A stretch of DNA of 29,356 nt, taken from contig DATGNN010000411.1 in assembly GCA_035306725.1 (NCBI GenBank), positions 1 to 29,356 of the forward strand, read 5' to 3'. Below the pieces are notes generated by a model. That model worked only from the letters and a program-made list of their open reading frames with translations, was not told the origin of the DNA and searched no databases. Source of the DNA: JAAYEB01 sp035306725 (GTDB taxonomy: Bacteria; Fibrobacterota; Chitinivibrionia; Chitinivibrionales; Chitinispirillaceae). This document shows, in pieces, positions 1 through 6,925 of this stretch (its first letter is position 1; every line of letters begins with the position of its first letter). Made by a program: the position numbers and the translations under genes.

Positions 1-915
1 AGGACTCTTACTGTGGGTGTTTTGATTCTTACAACAGTTAATTTGGTAATCCGGTCGGTTGTCTGGAAATTTATCGTCAGTCCAATAAAGCCTGTACCTT
101 TACGTTATGCGATTTCGAGTTACTTAATAGGTGTTTTTTCCAATCTGTTTTTGCCTTTGAAGCTTGGAGATGTCGCTCAGGGGTATTCTTTAGGGAGACG
201 GCAGGATATGAGTAAGATATCAGTTGTTTCAGCTGTTCTTATTCAGCGTGTTTTTGAAGTTACAAGCCTTTTGTTGATTATGTCAACTATTGGTGCCCTG
301 TTTTCATTTCCGCTTTTGTTTCAGAAACAAACACTTATACTTGGTGTACTGATTTTGTGTGGTATCTGTATATTATTATTATTATTCAGAAATCGTGAAA
401 AGGTTGTTTTATCTATTGAATCTATTGTTGAAAAGTTTTCACCATCAGCAGCTAAAACAATAAGTAAATCCATGGATCTGTTTTTAACAGGTACGACCGC
501 TATCCATAATCTTCCTGATGTGTTGAAAATCATGATATTTTCTTTTTTATCCTGGATTGTTCAGATTCTGATGGTATGGTTTACTGCGATTGCACTAAAT
601 ATTTCGATAGATTTTCTGGCATCAAGTGTAGTATTGTTGATAATTAATCTAGGTTTAACAATACCACTGGCTCCCGGAAATATTGGTACCTTTCAATTTT
701 TCAGTATAATCGCATTATCACTGTTTTCTGTAAGCAAGTCAAAAGCACTTGCATTTGCAATAATTTTCCAGGTGATACAGGCAATACCGGTCATTTTTGC
801 AGGTGGCTTCAGTTTATTTAACGAATACCTGAATGGGACAAGAAAATCGCAGGGGGAAATCCAAAATAATAAACACAGTACCAGTGCATTTTACAGCAGG
901 AATACTGAGATATGA
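1..915 (+). CDS. LPG synthase/AglD-type integral membrane protein (UPF0104 family), 5' truncated
   Basis: Polytopic inner-membrane protein resembling the transmembrane region of lysylphosphatidylglycerol synthase (COG0392/UPF0104), a family linked to flipping or handling lipid-linked substrates. The frame is open to base 1 and the GTG at 13 is unlikely to be the true start. Family members are about 310-330 aa, so roughly 30 residues probably lie upstream of the window. Family hallmarks are visible: an N-terminal block with SNLFLPLKLGDVAQGYSLGR, where the family has an 'n..lP.r.GD..r' block, and a C-terminal block with PLAPGNIGTFQF, like the family's 'P.tPGgiG.fe'. About seven or eight hydrophobic segments alternate with short charged loops. 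The stop overlaps the next start as ATGA (912-915), so it is coupled to the glycosyltransferase. Substrate unknown; glycolipid export is my inference from the neighbours. Confidence 0.8.
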   Translation, partial: RTLTVGVLILTTVNLVIRSVVWKFIVSPIKPVPLRYAISSYLIGVFSNLFLPLKLGDVAQGYSLGRRQDMSKISVVSAVLIQRVFEVTSLLLIMSTIGALFSFPLLFQKQTLILGVLILCGICILLLLFRNREKVVLSIESIVEKFSPSAAKTISKSMDLFLTGTTAIHNLPDVLKIMIFSFLSWIVQILMVWFTAIALNISIDFLASSVVLLIINLGLTIPLAPGNIGTFQFFSIIALSLFSVSKSKALAFAIIFQVIQAIPVIFAGGFSLFNEYLNGTRKSQGEIQNNKHSTSAFYSRNTEI

Positions 916-2081
916 AAATTGGAATAGTTTCTTCCTATTTTTATCCATGGTATGGGGGAATAACTGAACATGTTTATTACCAATACAAGGAGCTTAAAAA
1001 AAGGGGGCATGATGTAAAGCTTATTACACCTTTTGATGGCAAGGATATGATTGAACAAGTGGATGATCTTATAAAACTTGGAACACCTGTTCCACTTATT
1101 CTAAACGGATCTGTTGTAAAGATTCCTCTTGTAGCCAGAAAAAAAGAACAGATAATAAATATTCTGAATCAGCAAAACTTTGATATCCTTCATTTGCATC
1201 AACCGCTTTTTTGTCTACTTGGACTTACTTTTCTGACATGCATTAGAAAACGTAAAGAATCAGGTTTGCAGTGTCCTGTGATATTTGGAACATTCCACGC
1301 CAGCGGAGGGGGAACTGAAAGATTTATTGTAAAGATGTTGTCACCGTTGTATAAAAGGTACAGAGGTTTATTTGACTGGCGTATTGCAGTTTCATCTGCA
1401 TCAAGGGATTTCGTTAAACCTATTCATCCAGGATCTTATGAAATTATTCCAAATGGTGTTGATGTAAACCGTTTTGATAATACTAAAAAGATTGAACGAT
1501 ATGATGATGGTGTGATGAATATATTATTTGTTGGAAGGCTTGAACCACGTAAAGGTTTGACAAATCTTTTAAAAAGCATACCGTTTATTCAAAAGCAGAC
1601 ATCATTGCCTTTTCGTTTGCTGGTCGTGGGAAATGGAGTTTTAACACAGTATTATAAAAAAAGGGTTCCCAAAGAGGTACAAAAGCTTGTTGATTTTATT
1701 GGTGAGGTATCTTTTGAAGATCTTCCAAAATATTATAAAACTGCGCATATATTTTGTTCACCAGCCACTTATGGGGAGAGCTTTGGTATTGTACTTATTG
1801 AAGCAATGGCTTCCGGGTTGCCTATTGTTGCCGGAAATAACGAGGGGTATCGTAAGGTGATTACGAATAACAAAAACGGGGTACTGGTAAATCCTCAGAA
1901 TCCATCAGAACTGGCTTCCACAATAAGTTATTTGTTAAACAGTGAAGCTGGCAGAAAACGACTTGCAAAACAAAGCTTTATTGATGCAAAAAAGTACAGC
2001 TGGGAAGTTATTGTTCAGACTATAGAACAGAAGTATTATGAATTTTTAAGGGACAGAAATAATTATAGAATGGTAATATGA
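912..2081 (+). CDS. GT4-family glycosyltransferase, PimA-like
   Basis: Retaining GT-B glycosyltransferase of family GT4, expected to work at the cytoplasmic membrane face using a nucleotide- or GDP-activated sugar. N-terminal Rossmann half: SSYFYPWYGGITEHVYY at about residues 7-23, then DILHLHQPL near 91-99 and GTFHA near 126-130, all very like mannosyltransferase PimA. C-terminal donor half: IIPNGVDVNRF near 178-188, FVGRLEPRKGL near 206-216, and the donor-binding EX7E motif as E289/E297 (ESFGIVLIE). The length of 389 aa is normal. It overlaps the genes on both sides by four bases (ATGA), which implies stoichiometric production with the membrane protein and the acyltransferase. The lipid acceptor is inferred, not shown; a lipid-anchored sugar made and then acylated is the simplest model. 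Confidence 0.85.
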   Translation: MKIGIVSSYFYPWYGGITEHVYYQYKELKKRGHDVKLITPFDGKDMIEQVDDLIKLGTPVPLILNGSVVKIPLVARKKEQIINILNQQNFDILHLHQPLFCLLGLTFLTCIRKRKESGLQCPVIFGTFHASGGGTERFIVKMLSPLYKRYRGLFDWRIAVSSASRDFVKPIHPGSYEIIPNGVDVNRFDNTKKIERYDDGVMNILFVGRLEPRKGLTNLLKSIPFIQKQTSLPFRLLVVGNGVLTQYYKKRVPKEVQKLVDFIGEVSFEDLPKYYKTAHIFCSPATYGESFGIVLIEAMASGLPIVAGNNEGYRKVITNNKNGVLVNPQNPSELASTISYLLNSEAGRKRLAKQSFIDAKKYSWEVIVQTIEQKYYEFLRDRNNYRMVI

Positions 2082-2893
2082 ACAGACACTATGTTTCAGG
2101 CATTATTAAACTGGGATTATTGAAATTCCTGGCAATAACTTCAAAGTTACCAATATCTTTATGCTATTTTGTAACAGATATAATTGCTGTAATGGCTTTT
2201 TTTGTTTTATATCAAAAACGTATTTCGGTTAGAAATAATCTTATTTGTATTTTAAATAAAAAACCGACTTTGTATGATATCTTAAAAGTATTTATTGAAT
2301 ATGGTAGATACTGGGCAGAACTTCCTCGCATTGATGAAATCTGGAGAAAAAGTTCCAAAAAGATTTGTGGGCCAGATTTTCCTCCTGCCGAAAAACGTTT
2401 TCTTGGAATAACATTTCATATCGGTAATTTTGAGATATTTGGAAGTGCACTATACCCTTTTCTGAAGTCTGATTTATTTGTAGTTGCAGAGAATCTTAAA
2501 CCTGAATTTCTTGCAGATCATTTCAGTTTTTGCCGTAAACAGCATCATATCCAGACTGTATTTCATAATGATTTACGCCGAATAATAAAAGTATTAAAAG
2601 AGGGTAATTCACTGGGAATTGTTTGTGACAGGATGATTGATGGCAATGGTGTTGAAGTCAGATTGTTTGGTAAATCTGTTTGTATGCCGCTTAATATTGT
2701 AAAATTTGCATTGCAGAATGAGATTCCGGTTTATGTTGCATATTGCGTAAAAGAATCTGATGAATACAAAATTCATTGCCAAAAAATGGATGTTGATACA
2801 GATTATGAAGATGCTGTAAAACAGATCGCCTTAGTGATCGAAAATACAGTGCGGAATTATCCTTATCAATGGCATGTCTTGTCTGCAATATGA
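2078..2893 (+). CDS. Lysophospholipid/lipid A-type acyltransferase (LpxL/HtrB family)
   Basis: Membrane-associated acyltransferase of the LpxL/HtrB/PatA superfamily, which transfers acyl groups from acyl-ACP or acyl-CoA to a glycolipid. The catalytic HX4E motif is H114/E119 in FHIGNFE. Further family blocks are the N-terminal hydrophobic anchor (about residues 10-45), the FVVAEN-like segment (here LFVVAENL), and DRMIDGNGVEVRLFGK near 205-220, which matches the family's 'D....G..v.ffG' substrate block. The length of 271 aa is slightly short for LpxL but intact. It starts inside the stop of the glycosyltransferase (ATGA, 2078-2081). In actinobacteria PimA and the HtrB-like PatA act in sequence, so this pairing suggests acylation of the sugar made by the previous gene. 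A role in lipid A late acylation cannot be excluded. Confidence 0.8.
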   Translation: MNRHYVSGIIKLGLLKFLAITSKLPISLCYFVTDIIAVMAFFVLYQKRISVRNNLICILNKKPTLYDILKVFIEYGRYWAELPRIDEIWRKSSKKICGPDFPPAEKRFLGITFHIGNFEIFGSALYPFLKSDLFVVAENLKPEFLADHFSFCRKQHHIQTVFHNDLRRIIKVLKEGNSLGIVCDRMIDGNGVEVRLFGKSVCMPLNIVKFALQNEIPVYVAYCVKESDEYKIHCQKMDVDTDYEDAVKQIALVIENTVRNYPYQWHVLSAI

Positions 2894-2933
2894 TCATTAC
2901 AAATCTGCAAGGTCGTTTACAACCGATTGAATA

Positions 2934-3428
2934 TCAGGATTCAGGTTTAAAATGTTTAAATGAAAAATAGAATCCCGCGTATGCTGCTCCTATATACATT
3001 AAATAATCAAGCGGTTGTGTAAGTGCCTTTAACAGACTCAGTGCGGTAGAAATGTCAAGTTCACTGAATATCTCTGAAGACGGAATGTTCTTGTATTTTG
3101 CAAAAATAAAAACAGCTGTAAAAAGATTGCCTGTTATGGCAGAGATCAAAGACAGGCCTGCGCCAACCAGACCATACCAGAAATCAACCGCTTTGGCTGA
3201 GTATTGAATAGAAAATGCAATTCCAACTGCTACAGCAACAGCCATCCAGCTTAGTTTATACTTACTGGCCATCAGTATCCACAACGAAGTAGCTGCAATG
3301 CTTACCAGTATACCTGCAGAGATACCATATAAAGGTTTCTGTTTTTTCCTTAACTCATGAAATTTTACAGTTGATGCATTGATTTCAAAATCAAGAGTTT
3401 CTTCCTGAATATTTTGGTTCTGTTCCAT
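2934..3428 (-). CDS. Small four-helix membrane protein, unknown function
   Basis: A 164-residue protein I do not recognise. The N-terminal 35 residues are charged and polar (rich in Q, E, N and K, no signal peptide) and should be cytoplasmic. About four hydrophobic segments follow: near 36-53, 60-77, 84-108 and 140-158. The last loop contains ALTQPLDYLMYIGAAYAGFYFSF. It is on the opposite strand to the preceding operon and ends only about 40 bases from it. The ATG at 3428 is preceded by an A+G-rich AAAGGGG ribosome site. A perfect inverted repeat lies about 45 bases upstream of the start and may influence its expression. No catalytic motif is evident. Confidence 0.65.
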   Translation of the reverse strand: MEQNQNIQEETLDFEINASTVKFHELRKKQKPLYGISAGILVSIAATSLWILMASKYKLSWMAVAVAVGIAFSIQYSAKAVDFWYGLVGAGLSLISAITGNLFTAVFIFAKYKNIPSSEIFSELDISTALSLLKALTQPLDYLMYIGAAYAGFYFSFKHFKPES

Positions 3429-3470
3429 TTTTTTACCCCTTTGTGGTTTTCTAATCTATCTGGATTTAAT

Positions 3471-3498
3471 GAACCTGGTAGATAAACATACCAGGTTC
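3471..3498. repeat. Perfect 10-bp inverted repeat (hairpin) upstream of the small membrane protein gene
   Basis: GAACCTGGTA (3471-3480) is followed by an 8-base spacer and its exact reverse complement TACCAGGTTC (3489-3498). It lies 43 bases upstream of the minus-strand start at 3428, so it would be in that gene's 5' leader or promoter. There is no good T-run on either side, so it is not a convincing intrinsic terminator. It could be an operator or a leader hairpin. Confidence 0.6.
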
Positions 3499-3702
3499 AA
3501 TATAAATCACGTTTGGAAGAATTACGTAATTTCTGTAATAAGCAGGTTGTCTTTTTCTGGGGATTACAGATTTAAGTGAATTTGGTGCAATAAAGAATTT
3601 TTTCAAAACACTTATTAAAAACAGAAAACAAAAGTGTTGTGAAAAAAAATTGAACGATTGAAGAAATTACAAATTTAAACGATTAATTAAAAAAAGCTTG
3701 AA

Positions 3703-3863
3703 ATGATAAAAACACAAAAAGTGATAGTATTTGGCCTTATATCAAATTCAACTCTTTTGGGCATAATTACCCGTTTCCACAAAATGTAATATTTCCTTAC
3801 GGGTATTTTTCTGATACGATTACAAAGGATTATCAGCAGGAATGGTATGATGCATTGAAATAG
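3703..3863 (+). pseudogene. Probable decayed 5' end of a secreted glycoside hydrolase gene (GH8-like N-terminus)
   Basis: Two adjoining frames look like one broken gene. Frame 1 starts at ATG 3703 and reads MIKTQKVIVFGLISNS, resembling a signal peptide, but stops at 3787. The other frame, open from 3702 to the TAG at 3861, reads NYPFPQNVIFPYGYFSD from 3765 and then TITKDYQQEWYDALK before the stop. From memory, 'YPFPQN..YpyG' followed by a 'Y..WK' segment resembles the mature N-terminus of GH8 enzymes. The intact GH8 protein in this window also begins its mature part with a PFP motif and an aromatic/Trp segment. A frameshift plus truncation is the inference. No continuation of the catalytic domain is seen downstream. 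Chance similarity is possible. Confidence 0.35.
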
Positions 3864-4098
3864 AAATTCACTGAGTAATGCATTAAACTATTGGGCCGCG
3901 CGGATGTAGTTCCGATCTATTGAAGCCCAGAGCGAGAGAGGGGATTTCAGCTGTACGTAATTTTACATTGCATAAAAAGCTGCATTCAAAAGAATTATTT
4001 GCTCAAATTGTGAAACCTGTTATTTACATTAATTCATGGATTCATCTCTTAGAGGTTCGAATATAGCAAACATATCCGTTTTAGTTGGATTTGGACTA
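3864..4098. other. Intergenic stretch without a convincing gene
   Basis: Between the glycoside hydrolase-like remnant and the promoter of the cyclic-di-GMP gene I see only short frames broken by stops. A small G+C-rich patch (about 3894-3905, GGGCCGCGCGG) stands out from the surrounding A+T-rich DNA and may mark an old rearrangement junction. No tRNA-like fold or T-loop consensus was found. Confidence 0.4.
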
Positions 4099-4127
4099 TT
4101 GACAATTATCATACGGTGATATAAAAT
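4099..4127 (+). promoter_or_regulatory. Sigma-70-type promoter for the GGDEF/HD-GYP gene
   Basis: TTGACA (4099-4104, perfect -35) is followed by a 17-base spacer and TAAAAT (4122-4127, one mismatch to the -10 consensus). Transcription would start near 4135, giving a leader of about 75 bases before the TTG start codon at 4211. This is the best promoter match I see in the window. Confidence 0.6.
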
Positions 4128-4210
4128 TGAACTGGAATTAATCTGCATATTTTTGGATAATAAATTACATTTTTCTAAAGAATTAAAAGAAGCGATCGGG
4201 ATAACTCTTT

Positions 4211-6592
4211 TTGAATACCCAAAAAAAGATACATATACTGCTGATCGACGATAAAAAAAATGTATATACAATGCGTTCCATATTGTCGAAAGCGTCAATA
4301 TCTGAATTTACGTTTCATTATAGCTCTTGCGCATCAGGAGTAAAACGTAAGATTATATCGGAATCTGTAGACATAATTTTTTTTGGACTTTCACCTCATG
4401 ACATAAGAGTACAGAAGATTATTCCAATACTAAAAGACTTTAACATACCTGTAATACAGCTTATTGATTCGGAATTCCCAAAAAGCAGAATCAAGTCCTT
4501 GTTCCGATACAGACTCTTAAGGTCAAGTCTTGACAGCTTTCTAATTTCGCATGTACTTCAGATATCATCAGAATCATCTGATTCAAAAACCTGCTTGCAG
4601 GAGCATAAATCTGTTTTATCAAATGAAAACCGTTTTTTAAATGTACTGCTCAATACTGCTGAGGGGATAGTGGTAACAGACTGTAACCGCAAGATCCTTT
4701 TCATTAATCCGGCTGCAAAAAATATGCTTGGTGTTCTGGATTCAGAAAATTTTGCATATTCAACAGATCAAGGTGTAACAAAAGAGATAAAAACTGCAAA
4801 TCGTAAAAACAGAAAAATTGTAGAGCTTTGCTGTACGCAAACTGTATGGGATAACAAAAATGCATTACTGTTTTCTCTGAAAGATATAACAGCTCGAAAG
4901 CAAATTGAAAAAGAATTGCGTTCAAGTGAACAGCGTTATGCATATGCAATCAGGGGCACAAAAGACGGTTTATGGGATTGGGATCTGGTTAAGGAGCGTA
5001 TTTATTATTGTGATCAATGGAAATCTATGGTTGGTTATTCCAATGAAGAGATTGGAGAAAAAGTTCAGGAATGGTTTTCGAGGATTCATAAACATGATAT
5101 CAGGAAAGTTAAAAAAACTTTACAGGATCATTTATGTGGCAGGCTTCAGCAGTTTGAAAGTGAACATCGACTAAAACATAAAAATGGAAATTGGTTTTGG
5201 GTGCATGCCAGGGGAACTGCGGTGCGTAATAAATCAGGTAAGGCGATACGTATTGCTGGTTCACTGACAGATATAACAGAAAGAAAAGGGGCCGAGACAC
5301 AACTTAAAAAGGCACTGGAAGAACTTAGATTTGCTCTGGCATCAGAAAAGATTCTCATGGAAGAGCTGGATAAGAAAAACAAGGAACTTATCGAGTTGTC
5401 AATTACTGATGGATTGACGAGTCTGTACAATCACCGGTTCATACAGGAACGGTTCAATTTTGAATTTAAAAGGGTACAAAGATATGGAGGTGCTCTTTCA
5501 TGTCTCATTCTTGACATCGACCATTTCAAGCATGTTAATGATACTTTTGGGCACCAGTTCGGTGATTATGTTATTCGACAGATAGCATCAATCATAAAGA
5601 CAAGGTCTCGAGAGGTTGATATTTGCGGTAGATACGGGGGTGAAGAGTTCATGGTTTTATCCAATTTAACCGGAACAAATGCCCTTAAATATGCTGCGAA
5701 GCTTCATTCCGCAATAGAATCCTATAAATTTACATGTAATGACAATACCGTCAGAATTACTGTAAGTATTGGAATCGCAGAATACCAGAAGAATATAAAA
5801 ACAAAACAGGAAATGATTGAGCGGGCAGATATTGCATTGTATCAGGCTAAAAAAGATGGAAGAAATCTGATACGGTTATGGAAGAGCATCAATCATCAGG
5901 ATAATGAATCTATTGCAGTTAACGAGATCAGGGAACTAAAACACAAGTTTCAGGATCTTTCATTAAAGATGCGAAATACATATATGGAATCAATCAATGC
6001 ACTAATCAAAGCAGTTGATGCAAAAGACCCATTAGCTTGTGAACATTCGAGAAATGTTTCTGTATACTCGGTGGAAATTGCCAAATACCTGAAATTATCT
6101 GAACCGGATATCGAAATAATCAAAAGTGCTGCTTTGCTTCATGATATAGGTAAAATCAGTATCCGTGATCAGATTCTTTTAAAAAGAGAACCTTTAACAT
6201 CTAAAGAGATGGAAATTCTCAAACGTCATCCTGAAATAGGTGTAAGTATCCTCAAAGAGTTGAAATTTCTGGAAAAAGAAATACCAATTATCCTCTACCA
6301 CCATGAACGTTATGATGGTAAAGGATATCCACATGGGTTAAAAGGCAGAGAAATTCCTTTAGGGGCACGTATCGTAGCTGCAGCAGATGCTTTTGATGCA
6401 ATGACATGTGGGCGCATATACAAAAAACCATTATCATTGAAAAATGCCTGTAAAGAGATAATAGGGGGGAGTGCAACACAGTTTGCTCCAGATATTGTCG
6501 ATGCATTGCTTCAACTGATAAATATTGGAAAGATTCGTAAAAATGTCCAAGAGAAAGAATCCGGGGTGTATAATGAAAATCAGAATAAATGA
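4211..6592 (+). CDS. Dual cyclic-di-GMP protein: degenerate receiver, PAS-PAS, GGDEF, HD-GYP
   Basis: Cytoplasmic signalling protein (793 aa) with both a c-di-GMP synthase and a c-di-GMP hydrolase domain. Order: receiver-like domain (about 5-118), PAS (140-230), PAS_3 with PAC ending DITERK (238-360), coiled linker (360-395), GGDEF (396-555), HD-GYP (590-780). The GGDEF motif is GGEEF at 476-480 and the inhibitory I-site RxxD (R467-D470) sits exactly five residues before it, so the cyclase looks active and feedback-controlled. The HD-GYP set is complete: EHS, HDIGK at 644-648, and HHERYDGKGYP at 697-707. The receiver keeps IDD near 12-14, but the phospho-acceptor position is Gly59 (VDIIFFGLS), so it probably cannot be phosphorylated. 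The start is a TTG just after an in-frame stop (4202-4204), with only a weak GGGA ribosome site. The STAS gene overlaps its 3' end. Confidence 0.9.
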   Translation: MNTQKKIHILLIDDKKNVYTMRSILSKASISEFTFHYSSCASGVKRKIISESVDIIFFGLSPHDIRVQKIIPILKDFNIPVIQLIDSEFPKSRIKSLFRYRLLRSSLDSFLISHVLQISSESSDSKTCLQEHKSVLSNENRFLNVLLNTAEGIVVTDCNRKILFINPAAKNMLGVLDSENFAYSTDQGVTKEIKTANRKNRKIVELCCTQTVWDNKNALLFSLKDITARKQIEKELRSSEQRYAYAIRGTKDGLWDWDLVKERIYYCDQWKSMVGYSNEEIGEKVQEWFSRIHKHDIRKVKKTLQDHLCGRLQQFESEHRLKHKNGNWFWVHARGTAVRNKSGKAIRIAGSLTDITERKGAETQLKKALEELRFALASEKILMEELDKKNKELIELSITDGLTSLYNHRFIQERFNFEFKRVQRYGGALSCLILDIDHFKHVNDTFGHQFGDYVIRQIASIIKTRSREVDICGRYGGEEFMVLSNLTGTNALKYAAKLHSAIESYKFTCNDNTVRITVSIGIAEYQKNIKTKQEMIERADIALYQAKKDGRNLIRLWKSINHQDNESIAVNEIRELKHKFQDLSLKMRNTYMESINALIKAVDAKDPLACEHSRNVSVYSVEIAKYLKLSEPDIEIIKSAALLHDIGKISIRDQILLKREPLTSKEMEILKRHPEIGVSILKELKFLEKEIPIILYHHERYDGKGYPHGLKGREIPLGARIVAAADAFDAMTCGRIYKKPLSLKNACKEIIGGSATQFAPDIVDALLQLINIGKIRKNVQEKESGVYNENQNK

Positions 6593-6905
6593 CAGAAAAG
6601 ATGTAACTGAGATAGTAATTGAGGGTAATGTTCTGCAGGAGAATGTTAGTTTCTTACGCAGCAGACTTAATGATATTATCGACAACGGCAGGTTCAGAAT
6701 AATACTGAATTTAAGTAAAACAAATTACATAAGCAGTTTATGCCTGGCAGTAATCATTGATGTAAAACTCCGTCTTCAGAAGCTTGATGGTGATTTAAAA
6801 ATTGCTGTTGCCAATCGTCTTGTTCGTAACCTTATGGAAATAACCAACCTTGTAAAACAGATCGAACTTCATAACACGATAGAATCTGCAATAGATTCAT
6901 TTTAA
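6573..6905 (+). CDS. STAS-domain protein (anti-sigma factor antagonist type)
   Basis: A single STAS domain of 110 aa, the fold of SpoIIAA/RsbV-type antagonists that bind anti-sigma or switch kinases and are controlled by Ser phosphorylation. The core segment IILNLSKTNYISSLCLAVI aligns with the family 'l.ldls...fiDSsGl..L', so the regulatory Ser appears retained while the usual Gly after it is Cys. The frame extends upstream to 6525, but the ATG at 6573 with GGGG seven bases before it makes a family-length protein and is my chosen start. It overlaps the c-di-GMP gene by 20 bases, implying translational coupling and a shared pathway. No kinase partner is in the window. It ends 20 bases from the convergent dnaA stop. 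Confidence 0.75.
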   Translation: MKIRINDRKDVTEIVIEGNVLQENVSFLRSRLNDIIDNGRFRIILNLSKTNYISSLCLAVIIDVKLRLQKLDGDLKIAVANRLVRNLMEITNLVKQIELHNTIESAIDSF

Positions 6906-6925
6906 TTTGGTGATGGAGTTTAAGA

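Noticed and set aside
3890..3960. Possible tRNA or small RNA in the G+C-rich patch
   Set aside because: No cloverleaf pairing, no GGTTCGAATCC-type T-loop and no CCA end could be found.
4036..4119. Short open frame MDSSLRGSNIANISV... ahead of the c-di-GMP gene
   Set aside because: Only 27 codons, no ribosome site, and it covers the strong promoter; probably not a gene.
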